A DNA stretch of 64,000 bases from Streptomyces platensis (GCF_008704855.1 NZ_CP023691.1:1860001-1924000); one strand, 5' to 3'; positions 27,456 to 36,814 are shown, counted from the stretch's first letter. A program made the numbers and translations. The notes: generated by a model not told the origin, from the letters alone.

Positions 27456-28009
27456 ACGTGTCCCTCCGGGTCGAGCGGCAGGCTGCACAGCGGGCACGGC
27501 GGGCGGCCGGCGTTGACGACCTCCAGCGCCCGCTTGGCGAACGCCCTGGCCATGGTTCCGGTGAGGCGCACCCGCAGCATCGGGGGGCCGTTCTCGTCGT
27601 CCTGGAGCAACCGCTCCTCGGCGTCGGCGAGGTCCTCGTCGCTGTCCGCGTCCAGCTCGACCAGGGCCTGGGCCTCGACGATCATCCGCTCGTCCTCGCC
27701 GTCCCACGCGAGCGCCATCGTGCCGACCCGGAACTCCTCCTCGACCGGCGATTCCAACGGCGCGGTGTCGGACAGCTCGGTGGGCGAGACGGCGGGCACC
27801 GGGGCGTTGCCGCCGCTGCGCCGGACGACCTCGTCCAGCAGTTCGTCGATCCGCTCGGCGAGGGCGGCGACCTGGGTCTTCTCCAGGGCGACGCTGGTGG
27901 TGCGGCCGGCCGCGGTGGCCTGGAGGTAGAAGCTACGGCGGCCAGGCAGCCCGACCGTACCGGCCACGAAGCGGTCCGGCGCGTCGTAGAAGAACACCTG
28001 ACGGGACAA
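27419..28009 (-). CDS. DUF3090 family protein
   Basis: 196 residues of the actinobacterial DUF3090 family, function unknown. It begins SRQVFFYDAPDRFVAGTVG, typical of the family, read from a TTG at 28009 with GCAGGA upstream; an ATG 20 codons earlier would add a basic, unconserved extension. It has no membrane segment. Near the C-terminus lies a small possible zinc site, CPLCSLPLDPEGHVC (CxxC...HxC), followed by PRQNGYRRDA. It lies between the histidine phosphatase and the kinase-like gene in a co-directional, partly overlapping set that is conserved near mshC across actinobacteria. Confidence 0.9.
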   Translation of the reverse strand: MSRQVFFYDAPDRFVAGTVGLPGRRSFYLQATAAGRTTSVALEKTQVAALAERIDELLDEVVRRSGGNAPVPAVSPTELSDTAPLESPVEEEFRVGTMALAWDGEDERMIVEAQALVELDADSDEDLADAEERLLQDDENGPPMLRVRLTGTMARAFAKRALEVVNAGRPPCPLCSLPLDPEGHVCPRQNGYRRDA

Positions 28010-28129
28010 CGTCCTGCTCCGATTGCTCGACTGCGGGGTCACTGCGGTCGCTGCACGTCCTGCGGTCACTGCGCGGATCGCAGGGGCGTGGCGGGCAGCG
28101 CCGTCGCACCACCCTACTGCGCCGACTGA

Positions 28130-28828
28130 TCACGCTGCTCCCGCACCACCGCCGACTGCCGCGTCCCGCTCGGCCGCCGCGGCGCCGCCTTCGTCCCGGG
28201 GCGCGAGCGAGCCGAAGTCACCGGTGTCCCCGAGCCGGACGAGGTAGGGGCGCAGCCGGGTGTAGCGGATCGCGGTGACCGAACAGGGCTCGACGGAAAT
28301 CCGCTGAAAGAGGTCGAGGTGCATGCCCAGGGCGTCGGCGACCAGGGACTTGATGATGTCGCCGTGCGAGCACATGGCGTAGGTCGCCTCGGGGCCGTGC
28401 GCCTCCTCGATCCGGGCGTTCCAGTCCCGTACCGCGTCCACCGCGCGGGCCTGCATCGCGCGCATCGACTCTCCGCCGGGGAAGGCGGCCGCGGACGGAT
28501 GCTGCTGGACGATCTCCATCAGCGGCTCGTCGCTCAGTTCGGCGAGTTTCCGGCCGGACCACTCGCCGTAGTCGCATTCGCTGATCCGGTCGTCGACGTG
28601 CAGCGTGAGCCAGGGCCGGGCTTCCAGCAGCGGCGCCAGGGTCTCCCGGCAGCGCTGGAGCGGGCTGGAGACGACGGCGGTCAGCGGCACCTGCGCCAGC
28701 CGTGCGGGCAGCTCGGCGGACTGGGCCGCGCCGCGCTCGTCGAGTGCGACTCCGGGCGCCCGCCCGGCGAGCACCCCGGCGGTATTGGCGGTGGAGCGGC
28801 CGTGCCGCACCAGGATCAGCGTGGGCAT
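28130..28828 (-). CDS. Histidine phosphatase family protein (MSMEG_4193 type)
   Basis: 232-residue phosphoglycerate-mutase-like phosphatase, cytoplasmic. The catalytic motif LVRHGRSTAN at residues 6-15 supplies the phospho-accepting His. The second His is in AMCSHGDIIKSL, and YGEWSGRKLAEL lies between them. It is often annotated as a putative phosphomutase, but the family is mostly phosphatases and the substrate is unknown. The ATG at 28828 is preceded by AGGGTGG. It is upstream of DUF3090 on the same strand with a 120-base gap. A low-complexity Ala/Gly tail ends the protein. Confidence 0.9.
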   Translation of the reverse strand: MPTLILVRHGRSTANTAGVLAGRAPGVALDERGAAQSAELPARLAQVPLTAVVSSPLQRCRETLAPLLEARPWLTLHVDDRISECDYGEWSGRKLAELSDEPLMEIVQQHPSAAAFPGGESMRAMQARAVDAVRDWNARIEEAHGPEATYAMCSHGDIIKSLVADALGMHLDLFQRISVEPCSVTAIRYTRLRPYLVRLGDTGDFGSLAPRDEGGAAAAERDAAVGGGAGAA

Positions 28829-28918
28829 GACCGCCACCCTACGTTCCCGGTACGCCTTCCCGGCAGGTGGCCGGGCGCCTTCCTGGCAGGCGGCCGGGCA
28901 ACGCGCGAGAATGCCGGT

Positions 28919-29905
28919 GTGATCGTCGACAGCGCCATCTACCGGGAGGGCCGTCGCACCGAGTGCACGACCGACTTCTCGCACGCCCTGGAAGAGGCGC
29001 GGGCCGAGGGGCACTCCTTCCTGTGGCTGGGGATGTACGAGCCGACCGAGGAGGAGTTCGCGCGCGTCCGGTCGGAATTCGCGCTGCACCCCCTGGCCGT
29101 CGAGGACGCGCTCAAGGCGCATCAGCGGCCCAAGCTGGAGGTCTACGACGACTCGCTGTTCATGGTGCTGAAACCGGTCACCTACGACGACCGGGCGGAC
29201 ACGGTGACCGCGTCCGAGCTGATGGTGTTCGTGGGCGACGCGTTCGTCGTCACCGTCCGGCACGGCGAGGCCAGTCCGCTGGCGGCGGTGCGGCACCGGC
29301 TGGAGGAGCACCCGGAGATCCTGCGGCACGGCCCGGGGGCGGTGCTGTACGCGATCAGTGACGCGGTGGTGGACCACTACATCGAAGTGGCCGCCGAACT
29401 CCAGCTGGACCTGGAGGAGTTGGAGGCGGAGGTTTTCGCTCCGGTACGCGGCCGGGACACCCGGAACACCGCCGCCGAGATCTATGCGTTCAAGCGCGAA
29501 GTGCTCGAATTCCGCCGGGCGACCGGCCCGTTGGCGGAGCCGATGGCCCGGCTCCAGAACCCCGGCGTGCCGTTCGTGCACGCGCACGCCCGGCCGTTCT
29601 TCCGCGACGTCGACGACCACCTCACCCGCGCCAACGAGTCGGTGGAGGGCCTGGACCGGCTGTTGTCGGACATTCTCTCCGCCCACCTCGCGCAGATGGG
29701 CGTGCGGCAGAACGACGACATGCGCAAGATCTCGGCCTGGGCGGCGCTGGCGGCCGTCCCCACTCTGATCGCCGGCGTCTACGGCATGAACTTCGAGCAC
29801 ATGCCGGAGCTGAAGTGGGACCTGGGGTACCCGGTGATCCTGGCAGTGATGGTCATCATCGAGGTGTCGCTGTACCGGCTGTTCAAACGCCGCGGCTGGC
29901 TCTGA
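28919..29905 (+). CDS. corA: CorA-family magnesium/cobalt transporter
   Basis: 328-residue inner-membrane Mg2+/Co2+ channel. A long cytoplasmic alpha/beta and coiled-coil region (about 1-265) is followed by two transmembrane helices. The signature YGMNFEHMPE is at the end of the first helix, supplying the GMN selectivity loop. The C-terminus is basic (FKRRGWL), as expected for the cytosolic end. Start is a GTG at 28919; the nearest ATG is out of frame. It is divergent from the histidine phosphatase gene with about 90 bases between. Confidence 0.93.
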   Translation: MIVDSAIYREGRRTECTTDFSHALEEARAEGHSFLWLGMYEPTEEEFARVRSEFALHPLAVEDALKAHQRPKLEVYDDSLFMVLKPVTYDDRADTVTASELMVFVGDAFVVTVRHGEASPLAAVRHRLEEHPEILRHGPGAVLYAISDAVVDHYIEVAAELQLDLEELEAEVFAPVRGRDTRNTAAEIYAFKREVLEFRRATGPLAEPMARLQNPGVPFVHAHARPFFRDVDDHLTRANESVEGLDRLLSDILSAHLAQMGVRQNDDMRKISAWAALAAVPTLIAGVYGMNFEHMPELKWDLGYPVILAVMVIIEVSLYRLFKRRGWL

Positions 29906-29936
29906 CGCCGTGCCGCGGACCGTGGGGCCGGTCCGC

Positions 29937-30725
29937 TCAGGCGAATTCCGGTGCGGTGGTGGCCGGTCCGCCCAGCGCGTTCCGCCGCTCGGGCATCCGG
30001 AGGCTGACCATCCGCCGCCAGCCGGCCAGCCGCTCATAGCCGTACACCGCCCGGATCCCGGCGGCGAGCGCGGCGGACTTGGCCGCCGGCCACTCCAGGA
30101 TGCGGCCCATGTGGGCCATCACCGCCAGGCTGACCTCCCGGTAGACGACGATCTCGGCATGGGCGCACTCCCGCAGGGTCCGCTGGATGACGCGGCCGTG
30201 CCCGGCGCGGGCCAGCCGCAGCAGCTCCTCGTGGCAGTACGCGAGGTGGTTGTCCTCGTCATGCGAGATCATCCGGACCGCTTTGCCCAGCTCGGGGTGG
30301 TCGCCGAAGTGCTTGGTGAGCATCAGCATCTGGTCGGAGGCCCGCTGTTCGGTGACCCGGCTGTGGGAGAGGTAGACGACGATGTCGCGCTCGGTGAGCG
30401 GCTGGTCGCGGCGCAGCTTGTCGTGGGTCAGGCCGATGCCCCGCCGCTCCAGCAGCGCGGTGTAGTCGGTCGCCACCGGGACGTCGGTCGGCGTCAGTCC
30501 GCGCTTGCGCATCAGCGCCTGGAAGATCCGGCCGTGCTTGTCCTCGTCGGCGCCGTGCCGGGCGACCTTGGGCGCCAGCTCCCGCATGGACGCGGGGAGC
30601 AGCGCGGCGATCCGGCCGTTCTCCCAGCCGCCCTGCGCCTCTCCGCTGGCCGCGATGGAACAGAACAGCCGGAAGGAGTCGTCGTTGTCGACGATCTCCT
30701 GGAACAGGCTTCGGGCCGAGAGCAT
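29937..30725 (-). CDS. Ferritin-like diiron-type protein
   Basis: 262 residues, largely helical. Acidic/His motifs typical of a ferritin-like four-helix bundle are visible: ADEDKHGRIFQAL near residue 60, VTEQRASDQM near 125 and SHDEDNHLAYCHEE near 155. They could supply a two-metal site. The ATG at 30725 is used because GGAGG lies eight bases upstream; a GTG three codons earlier would overlap that site. The family is common in Streptomyces and uncharacterised as far as I know. It faces corA tail to tail with 31 bases between. Confidence 0.8.
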   Translation of the reverse strand: MLSARSLFQEIVDNDDSFRLFCSIAASGEAQGGWENGRIAALLPASMRELAPKVARHGADEDKHGRIFQALMRKRGLTPTDVPVATDYTALLERRGIGLTHDKLRRDQPLTERDIVVYLSHSRVTEQRASDQMLMLTKHFGDHPELGKAVRMISHDEDNHLAYCHEELLRLARAGHGRVIQRTLRECAHAEIVVYREVSLAVMAHMGRILEWPAAKSAALAAGIRAVYGYERLAGWRRMVSLRMPERRNALGGPATTAPEFA

Positions 30726-30881
30726 CTTTGCCACCTCCGAACGGACACACCCGTAAAGGAAGAGTCAATTGGGGTGGTGCATGGGCGGCAACCGGAGCGG
30801 CGGCCCGTTCGGCCGTTCGGGCGAGGGATGCCCCCGTACGCGGGCGTAACCAGCGTGCCCGTGGCCGCGTTGTGCTGCTGA

Positions 30882-30922
30882 CGGCCGTGGTGGGGAAGAC
30901 CCCCGAGCCCCCACCACGGCCG
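30882..30922 (-). terminator. Terminator downstream of the luciferase-like oxidoreductase gene
   Basis: Perfect 14-bp arms, CGGCCGTGGTGGGG and its complement, around a 13-base loop. A second hairpin, CGGCCCGGC with its complement (30934-30960), lies between it and the gene's stop at 30996, forming a tandem terminator. Confidence 0.7.
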
Positions 30923-30995
30923 CGGGGCCTCGCCGGCCCGGCACTTCGGGCGCCGGGCCGGGTGCGGGGCCGAGGGACCCGGCACCCCGGTGGGG

Positions 30996-32051
30996 TTACG
31001 CCAGCCCGGCGCGCTCCAGGGCCTCGGTACCGGCCCGCAGCGACGCCAGCCGGTCCTCCAGGGAGAAGCCCGCCGGGGCGAGCGTCAGCGTGGTCACGCC
31101 GGCTGCCGCGTAGGCCTGCATCCGGTCGGCGATCCGCTCGACGGAGCCGAGCAGCGTGGTCTGGTCGATCAGCCGCTCCGGGATCGCTGCCGCGGCGCCT
31201 TCCTTGTCGCCGGACAGGTACTTCTCCTGGATCTCGGCGGCTTCCTTGCCGTACCCCATGCGCTGCGCGAGCTGGTTGTAGAAGTTCTGCTTGGGGCTGC
31301 CCATGCCGCCGACGTAGAGCGCGGTGTACGGGCGGAACATGTCGGCCAGCGCGCTGACGTCCTTGTCCGCGCCGACGGCCAGCGGCAGCGTCGGACAGAC
31401 GTCGAAGCCGTCCAGCGTCTTGCCCACCTTCTCGCGGCCGGCCCGGAGGTGCGCGATCGCGGTCTCCTCCAGGTGGTCGGCCGAGGGGAAGATCAGCAGC
31501 GCGCCGTCGGCGATCTCACCGGTCTGCTGGAGGTTCTTGGGGCCGATCGCGGCGATGTAGAGCGGGATGTACTCGCGCTCCGGGTGCACCGTGAGCTTCA
31601 GCGGCTTGCCCGGACCGCCCGGCAGCGGCAGCGTCCAGTGCTCGCCCTCGTAGGACAGCCGCTCGCGCGACATCGCCTTACGGACGATGTCCACATACTC
31701 GCGGGTGCGGGCCAGCGGCTTGTCGAACTTGACGCCGTACCAGCCCTCGGAGACCTGCGGCCCCGAGACGCCGAGGCCCAGGCGGAACCGGCCCCCGGAG
31801 AGAGAGTCCAGAGTCGCGGCCGTCATCGCGGTCATCGCGGGCGTACGCGCCGGGATCTGGAAGATCGCCGAACCGATGTCGATCCGCTCGGTCTGGGCCG
31901 CGACCCAGGAGAGCACGGTGGCGGCGTCGGAGCCATAGGCCTCCGCCGCCCAGCAGACGGAGTAGCCGAGGCGATCGGCCTCCTGTGCCACCGCGAGATT
32001 GTCGGAGTCCATCCCGGCGCCCCAGTAGCCGAGGTTGATGCCAAGCCTCAT
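30996..32051 (-). CDS. LLM-class (luciferase-like) F420-dependent oxidoreductase
   Basis: 351-residue TIM-barrel flavin/F420 oxidoreductase of the bacterial luciferase superfamily. The N-terminus is MRLGINLGYWGAGM. The family blocks DSLSGGRFRLGLGVSGPQVS near residue 90 and IPLYIAAIGPKNLQ near 155 are clear, the latter being the cofactor-phosphate region. Start at 32051 follows GGGGAG; an ATG six codons earlier lacks a site. Actinobacterial members of this branch mostly use F420, but the substrate is unknown. It is divergent from the aldo/keto reductase, with a 127-base shared promoter region. Confidence 0.9.
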   Translation of the reverse strand: MRLGINLGYWGAGMDSDNLAVAQEADRLGYSVCWAAEAYGSDAATVLSWVAAQTERIDIGSAIFQIPARTPAMTAMTAATLDSLSGGRFRLGLGVSGPQVSEGWYGVKFDKPLARTREYVDIVRKAMSRERLSYEGEHWTLPLPGGPGKPLKLTVHPEREYIPLYIAAIGPKNLQQTGEIADGALLIFPSADHLEETAIAHLRAGREKVGKTLDGFDVCPTLPLAVGADKDVSALADMFRPYTALYVGGMGSPKQNFYNQLAQRMGYGKEAAEIQEKYLSGDKEGAAAAIPERLIDQTTLLGSVERIADRMQAYAAAGVTTLTLAPAGFSLEDRLASLRAGTEALERAGLA

Positions 32052-32178
32052 GCCGCTCCCCTTACCCATCAGTAACGTCGCTGTTCCGGGGACTGTATCC
32101 GCCGGTCGCGCCGGCTGTCATCGGCCGGTTGTCCACAGGTCCCCTGATGCCGGCTGCCGCCCAGTAATCTCAAGGCCC

Positions 32179-33162
32179 ATGGAGCAAAGGCACCTCGGCC
32201 GAACGGGCCTGCGCGTGACCCGCCTCGGGCTCGGCACCCTGAACTGGGCGCGTGACACGGACGAGCAGGAAGCCGCCGACCAGCTCAAGGCGTTCTGGGA
32301 GGCCGGCGGCAGCCTCGTGGACACCGCCGACATCTACGCCGACGGCGGCGCCGAATACCTCCTCGGCCGGCTGACGGATGAACTCGTTCCACGCGAGGAT
32401 CTGGTGATCTCCACCAAAGCGGGCAGCGTCCTGGAGGCGGACCGCCGGGTCGACGGCTCCCGGCGCCATCTCCTCGCCGCCCTGGACTCCTCCCTGGAGC
32501 GGCTGGGCACCGACTACGTCGACCTGTGGCAGCTGCACGCCTTCGATCCGCACACCCCGCTGGAGGAAACCCTTCAGGCCCTCGACCTCGCCGTCACCAG
32601 CGGCCGGGCGCGCTATGTGGGGCTGGCGCACTTCTCCGGCTGGCAGCTCGCCCGGGCCGGCACCTGGCAGCTCGCGGCGCCCGGTGTCCGCAATCGTCTC
32701 GCGAGCGCACAGATGGAGTACTCCCTCCTTCAGCGCGGCATCGAGCGGGAGGTGCTGCCCGCGGCGCTCGATCTCGGGATCGGCCTGCTGCCGTCGTCGC
32801 CGCTCGGCCGGGGGGTGCTGACGGGCAAGTACCGCCATGGGACACCGGCCGACTCCCGTGGTGCCTCGGAGCATCTGGCGGCGTTCGTCGCGCCCTATCT
32901 CGACGAGACCGCGAGCCGGGTCGTCGAAGCCGTCACCACCGCTGCCGACGGACTGGCCGTCACGCCGCTCCAGGTCGCGCTCTCCTGGGTCCGCGACCGC
33001 CCCGGCGTGACCGCGCCGATCCTGGGCGCTCGCACAGCGCAGCAGCTCAGAGCCGCATTGTCAGTGGAGACCCTTAGTCTTCCTGACGAGATCCGCCAGG
33101 CGCTGGACGATGTTTCGGCGCCGGTGCACCACTACCCCGATCACGACTGGAGCACGCTGTGA
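32179..33162 (+). CDS. Aldo/keto reductase
   Basis: 327-residue NADPH-dependent AKR. The tetrad is present: Asp and Tyr in DTADIYADGG, Lys in ISTKAGSV and His in WQLHAFDPH. C-terminal NADP-binding features are ILGARTAQQLRAAL. The ATG at 32179 (MEQRHLGRTGLRV) follows AAGGCCC. Its stop overlaps the GTG of the next gene (GTGA), so the two are translated together, although no functional relation between an AKR and a helicase-like protein is obvious. Its substrate is unknown. Confidence 0.9.
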   Translation: MEQRHLGRTGLRVTRLGLGTLNWARDTDEQEAADQLKAFWEAGGSLVDTADIYADGGAEYLLGRLTDELVPREDLVISTKAGSVLEADRRVDGSRRHLLAALDSSLERLGTDYVDLWQLHAFDPHTPLEETLQALDLAVTSGRARYVGLAHFSGWQLARAGTWQLAAPGVRNRLASAQMEYSLLQRGIEREVLPAALDLGIGLLPSSPLGRGVLTGKYRHGTPADSRGASEHLAAFVAPYLDETASRVVEAVTTAADGLAVTPLQVALSWVRDRPGVTAPILGARTAQQLRAALSVETLSLPDEIRQALDDVSAPVHHYPDHDWSTL

Positions 33163-36002
33163 GCACCGACCGCCTCGCCGGCGAAACCCCGCCCGGGCAG
33201 GAGGCCGCACCCGCCACCGCGGAGGCCCGGACGCCGGATGACGCGGCGGGGCCGGGAGGCGCGGAGGCGCCGTACAGTGCGGCAGGGCCGGAGAGCGCGG
33301 CGGCGCCGGAAGGTGCGGCAGCGCCCGGCGAGGGTGCGACGGGGCCCGAGGAGGGCGCCGGGACGGCCGGAGCGGAGGCCGAGACGGCGGGAGCGGAGGC
33401 TGCGGCTTCGGCTTCCGGGGCCGAGGCCGACGCTGTGGGATCCGGGGAGGAGACCGGTACGCCGTCTTCTGGGGCGGAGTCCGCCACTCCCGCCTCCGGA
33501 GCCGACGCCGCGAACGCCGGTGCGGCAAACGGGAGCCCGGCGTCCGGCCCGGAAACCGGCACGCCGTCTCCTGGCGCGGAGACCGCCGCCCCGGCGTCCG
33601 GGGCCGCGGCTGCGAACCCCGGTGCGGCAAAGGCGAACCCGCCGTCCGGCTCGGCCAAGGCGACCGCCGATGCGCTGGCCGCGGCCGTGCGAGCCGTGGA
33701 GAGCGGCGAGCGCTCGGCCGCTTCGTTCTTCAATGACGCACCCCGTCCCGCCAGGCCGGCCGCACCCGCCGCCCAGCCTGCCAAGGGCGCGCCGCAGGGC
33801 GGGCCGCAGGCCGGACCCACGGGCCCGGGCCCGGAGGTGGCCCGGCAGCGCACCGTGCAGGACACCGGCGGACCGGCTCGTCCGGGCGGCCCAGAGGGCG
33901 GTGCCACGGGCCCGGCCGCCACCGCACCGGCCGCCACCGGCCCCGCCCCCGCTCCCCGACCCGCGGTGCGGGCCCTCCCCGGGGTCGAGGGCGTACGGCA
34001 GGTGCTCGCGGCGGGCGGTGCCCCCGAGACGCTGGCCGAGCAGACCGCGGAGATCCTGGGCGAGCGGGCCGCCGAGGCGCTGGGCGAGGACCCCTGGCTG
34101 CTGCTCGGGGTGCCCGGGGTCCGTCCCGAGCAGGCCGATGGTTTCGCGCGGGCGCTGCTCGGGCCCGCCTGTGGGCCGGGCGACGAGCGGCGCGCACTGG
34201 CGATGGTCGGCTGGCTGCTGGAACAGGCCGCGCTCGCGGGCCACTCCGCCCTGGAGGCCGCCGCCCTGCGTGCGGCCCTCGCCCAGCGCTCGGTGCCCGA
34301 CCCTGATGACGCCCTTCAGGCGGCCATCGCCGACGGCGCGGTGCTGGTCTTCCAGGACGCCATCGACGAGCCGGGCGGCCGGGCACGTCCGGCCACAGGT
34401 GACGACGAGGAGGAACAGCCCGTCCGGGTCCTGCTCGGCCTGGACCGGTTCGCGATGGCGGAGGAGAGCGTCGCCGACGGGCTGGCACGGCTGCTCAACA
34501 CCTTCGAAGCCGTGGCGGAATCGACCCAGGACACGGCACCGGCGGAGGACGGCGAGGCCGAGGCCGACGGGCCCGCGTCCGGCGAGAGCACGGCCGGCGG
34601 GGAGGCGGCCGACGAGTCCACCGCCGCCGGAGACGCGCGGGTCGCCGACGGGGACACCTCCGGGGAGAGCCCCGCCACCACGGCCCCCGCCGCCGACACC
34701 CCCACCACCGGCATCCCCACCGACCACGACACGGCCCCGCACCCCGCCCGGCCCTCCGCCACCGCATGGGAGGCCGTGGCCGCCGCCGCGCCCTCGCCGT
34801 CGGCCGCCGAGCTCATCCGGGCCGCCGCGCACAGCGGCCTGGTGGCCCACACGGGCGCGGAGGCGGCCCGTGCCGAGCCGGCCGCGCTGATCGCCGCGGC
34901 CCGCTCGCTCGGGCTGCGGGCCTTCGGCGCCACCCACACCGAGAACGGCCGCCGCCGCCTGGCCGCTCACCTCACCGACAGCGCGGCCGACGACGCCACG
35001 GCCACCGGCTCCGCGGACCCCGCCACGGCAGCGGTGACCGTCTCCGGTCTGCTGTCCGGACGGGAGGGGCCGGGACGGGACGCGGACGGCGCCCTCGCGC
35101 TCGATCTGCTGGTCGTGCTGGACGCCCCGCAGCTGGATCTGGAGACCGCCGCACTGCTCGTCGAGTCGCTGACCGACGGGACCCGGCTGGTGCTCAGCGG
35201 TGATCCGGGCGTGCTGTGGTCCGCCGGTCCCGGCCGGCTGTTCGCCGATCTGCTCGCGGCCCGTTTCTGTCCGCAGGTCGCCTCCCGTACCCCGGACTTC
35301 GGCCCGATCGGCGAGCTGGTGTCGGGCATCGGTATCGGGGAGCTGAGCCAGGTCGAGGCGCCCGGCAAGGAGGTGGTGATCGTGCCGGTGCGGGATGCCG
35401 GCGAGGCGGTGCACCGCACGGTCCAGCTGGTCGCCGACTCCGTGCCCCGGGCGTTCGGTGTCCCCGCGGACCACACCCAGGTCATCACGGTCGGCCACGG
35501 CGGCGCGGCCGGCACCCGCGCGCTCAACGCCGCCCTCAAGGAGCGGCTCAACCCCGGCCCCGGCCGGTTCGGCGGCTTCGACCCCGGCGACCGCGTGGCC
35601 TACACCCCGGCCCCCGGCCGCACGGTGCCCGGCACGGTCACCGGCGCGGACGCGGCCGGGCTGCATCTCGACTGCGACGGTTCCGCGCTCGTGGTGCCGC
35701 GCGAGCAGGTCGGCACGGGAGCCGTACGGCACGGCTGGGCACTCACCGCCCACCAGGCGGCCGGCACGCGCTGGCCCGCCGCGGTGGTCGTACTCCCCGG
35801 CGACGCCACCGGCGGACTGACCCGCGCCTGGGTCTACACCGCCTTCAGCCGCGGTGAGCGGCATCTGTCGGTCGTCCAGGGCGCCGACCAGGCGCTGGCC
35901 CGCGCGGTCGCCGAGGTGCCCGTGAAGGAGCGCACGACCCGGCTGCGCAGCCTGCTCCAGCAGAGCGTGCAGAGCGGCGGGGAGCCGACGGCAGCCGACT
36001 GA
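33159..36002 (+). CDS. RecD2-like helix-hairpin-helix protein with degenerate helicase motifs
   Basis: 947 residues. Residues 1 to about 190 are Ala/Gly/Pro/Glu-rich with repeats of the type SGAEt/aGTPSP and should be disordered. A helix-hairpin-helix region follows (about 270-380: ALPGVEGVRQVL, WLLLGVPGVRPEQADGFA), then an SF1/RecD-like ATPase region. The ATPase motifs are altered. The P-loop position reads LVAHTGAEAARAEP with no GKT near residue 560. The Walker B position is VVLDAPQLD near 650 rather than DEA. The GDPxQL motif is GDPGVL. Motif V is TAHQAAGTRW near 860. Motif VI, YTAFSRGERHL, is partly kept. I infer a DNA-binding protein that does not hydrolyse ATP. Confidence 0.8.
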   Translation: MSTDRLAGETPPGQEAAPATAEARTPDDAAGPGGAEAPYSAAGPESAAAPEGAAAPGEGATGPEEGAGTAGAEAETAGAEAAASASGAEADAVGSGEETGTPSSGAESATPASGADAANAGAANGSPASGPETGTPSPGAETAAPASGAAAANPGAAKANPPSGSAKATADALAAAVRAVESGERSAASFFNDAPRPARPAAPAAQPAKGAPQGGPQAGPTGPGPEVARQRTVQDTGGPARPGGPEGGATGPAATAPAATGPAPAPRPAVRALPGVEGVRQVLAAGGAPETLAEQTAEILGERAAEALGEDPWLLLGVPGVRPEQADGFARALLGPACGPGDERRALAMVGWLLEQAALAGHSALEAAALRAALAQRSVPDPDDALQAAIADGAVLVFQDAIDEPGGRARPATGDDEEEQPVRVLLGLDRFAMAEESVADGLARLLNTFEAVAESTQDTAPAEDGEAEADGPASGESTAGGEAADESTAAGDARVADGDTSGESPATTAPAADTPTTGIPTDHDTAPHPARPSATAWEAVAAAAPSPSAAELIRAAAHSGLVAHTGAEAARAEPAALIAAARSLGLRAFGATHTENGRRRLAAHLTDSAADDATATGSADPATAAVTVSGLLSGREGPGRDADGALALDLLVVLDAPQLDLETAALLVESLTDGTRLVLSGDPGVLWSAGPGRLFADLLAARFCPQVASRTPDFGPIGELVSGIGIGELSQVEAPGKEVVIVPVRDAGEAVHRTVQLVADSVPRAFGVPADHTQVITVGHGGAAGTRALNAALKERLNPGPGRFGGFDPGDRVAYTPAPGRTVPGTVTGADAAGLHLDCDGSALVVPREQVGTGAVRHGWALTAHQAAGTRWPAAVVVLPGDATGGLTRAWVYTAFSRGERHLSVVQGADQALARAVAEVPVKERTTRLRSLLQQSVQSGGEPTAAD

Positions 36003-36037
36003 GCCCGGGGGCTTCGGCGCCCTTCACCCCTGGACAC

Positions 36038-36083
36038 CGCTGCCCCGTCCCGTCGCAGAACTGGCGAACGGGCCGGGGCAGCG
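36038..36083. terminator. Bidirectional terminator between convergent genes
   Basis: CGCTGCCCCG at 36038-36047 pairs with CGGGGCAGCG at 36074-36083, with an inner CCCGT/ACGGG pair. It lies between the helicase-like gene and the convergent gene ending at 36140. Confidence 0.65.
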
Positions 36084-36139
36084 GCGTCTACGGATCAGCA
36101 GGCGGCGCCGGTGCGGCGCACGGCCGCCCGGCGCCTCCC

Positions 36140-36814
36140 TCACCGTTCGTTGTCGAGCGGCTCCATCAGGTCGTCTTCGCCCAGTTCCTCGTCGAAGACG
36201 GCGCTGACGTCGAAGCGGCACACCACCCGCTGGGGGTCCGCCTGGTCGAACGGGGCGGACAGCCACTCCCCCGGTTCGGCCGGGTCGTCGGCGGCCGCCA
36301 CCCACAGCGTGGAGTCGCCCTCCTCCAGGCCGAACTCCTTGTGCCGGGTGGCGATCTCGTCCGGTTCGAACTCCCCGAAGAGGACACCGAGCGCCGCATG
36401 CACGCTGGTGCCGACGACCGCGGCGGCATCGGCGGCGCTGCCGGCCGCGTCGTCGGCGGCGTCCGGATCAAGATCGGCGATGCGCTGTGCCTGATGCAGC
36501 AGTCGCTGCGGTGCGGCGACGGTGTAGTCCCGGCGGATCAGCACGCTCAGCGCGCTCGGCTCTTCCGGGCCCGCGTATGCGGGCAGCGCCTCGTTTCCGG
36601 GGATCTCGAAGGGGGTGACCTCGTCGTAGGTGTCGTAGAGCAGCTCGTCATAGACCTCAGCCGCCGCGGCGAGCTCGTCGAACGCGGCGTACACGGCCGG
36701 ATCGTCCTGCCCCGAGCGGCGTTCGACCGCGTCGAGGTGACGGTCCAGTGCGGCTTTGACCGCCTCGGCGGCGGCACGTACCTCGGCGGCGGAAGGCTGC
36801 GCAGCATCAGACAT
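36140..36814 (-). CDS. Conserved Streptomyces hypothetical protein, acidic and helical
   Basis: 224 residues, strongly acidic, with no signal or membrane segment. The N-terminal half looks helical (ADVRAAAEAVKAALD-type pattern); the C-terminal half has a Trp-containing strand region (STLWVAAADDPAEPGEWL, then VVCRFDVSAVFDEEL). I do not recognise a characterised domain. The start is the ATG at 36814 (MSDAAQPSAAEV) with no Shine-Dalgarno sequence; a TAGCGT about ten bases upstream suggests a leaderless transcript. It is divergent from the DUF5703 gene, with only 47 bases between the two start codons. Confidence 0.75.
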   Translation of the reverse strand: MSDAAQPSAAEVRAAAEAVKAALDRHLDAVERRSGQDDPAVYAAFDELAAAAEVYDELLYDTYDEVTPFEIPGNEALPAYAGPEEPSALSVLIRRDYTVAAPQRLLHQAQRIADLDPDAADDAAGSAADAAAVVGTSVHAALGVLFGEFEPDEIATRHKEFGLEEGDSTLWVAAADDPAEPGEWLSAPFDQADPQRVVCRFDVSAVFDEELGEDDLMEPLDNER

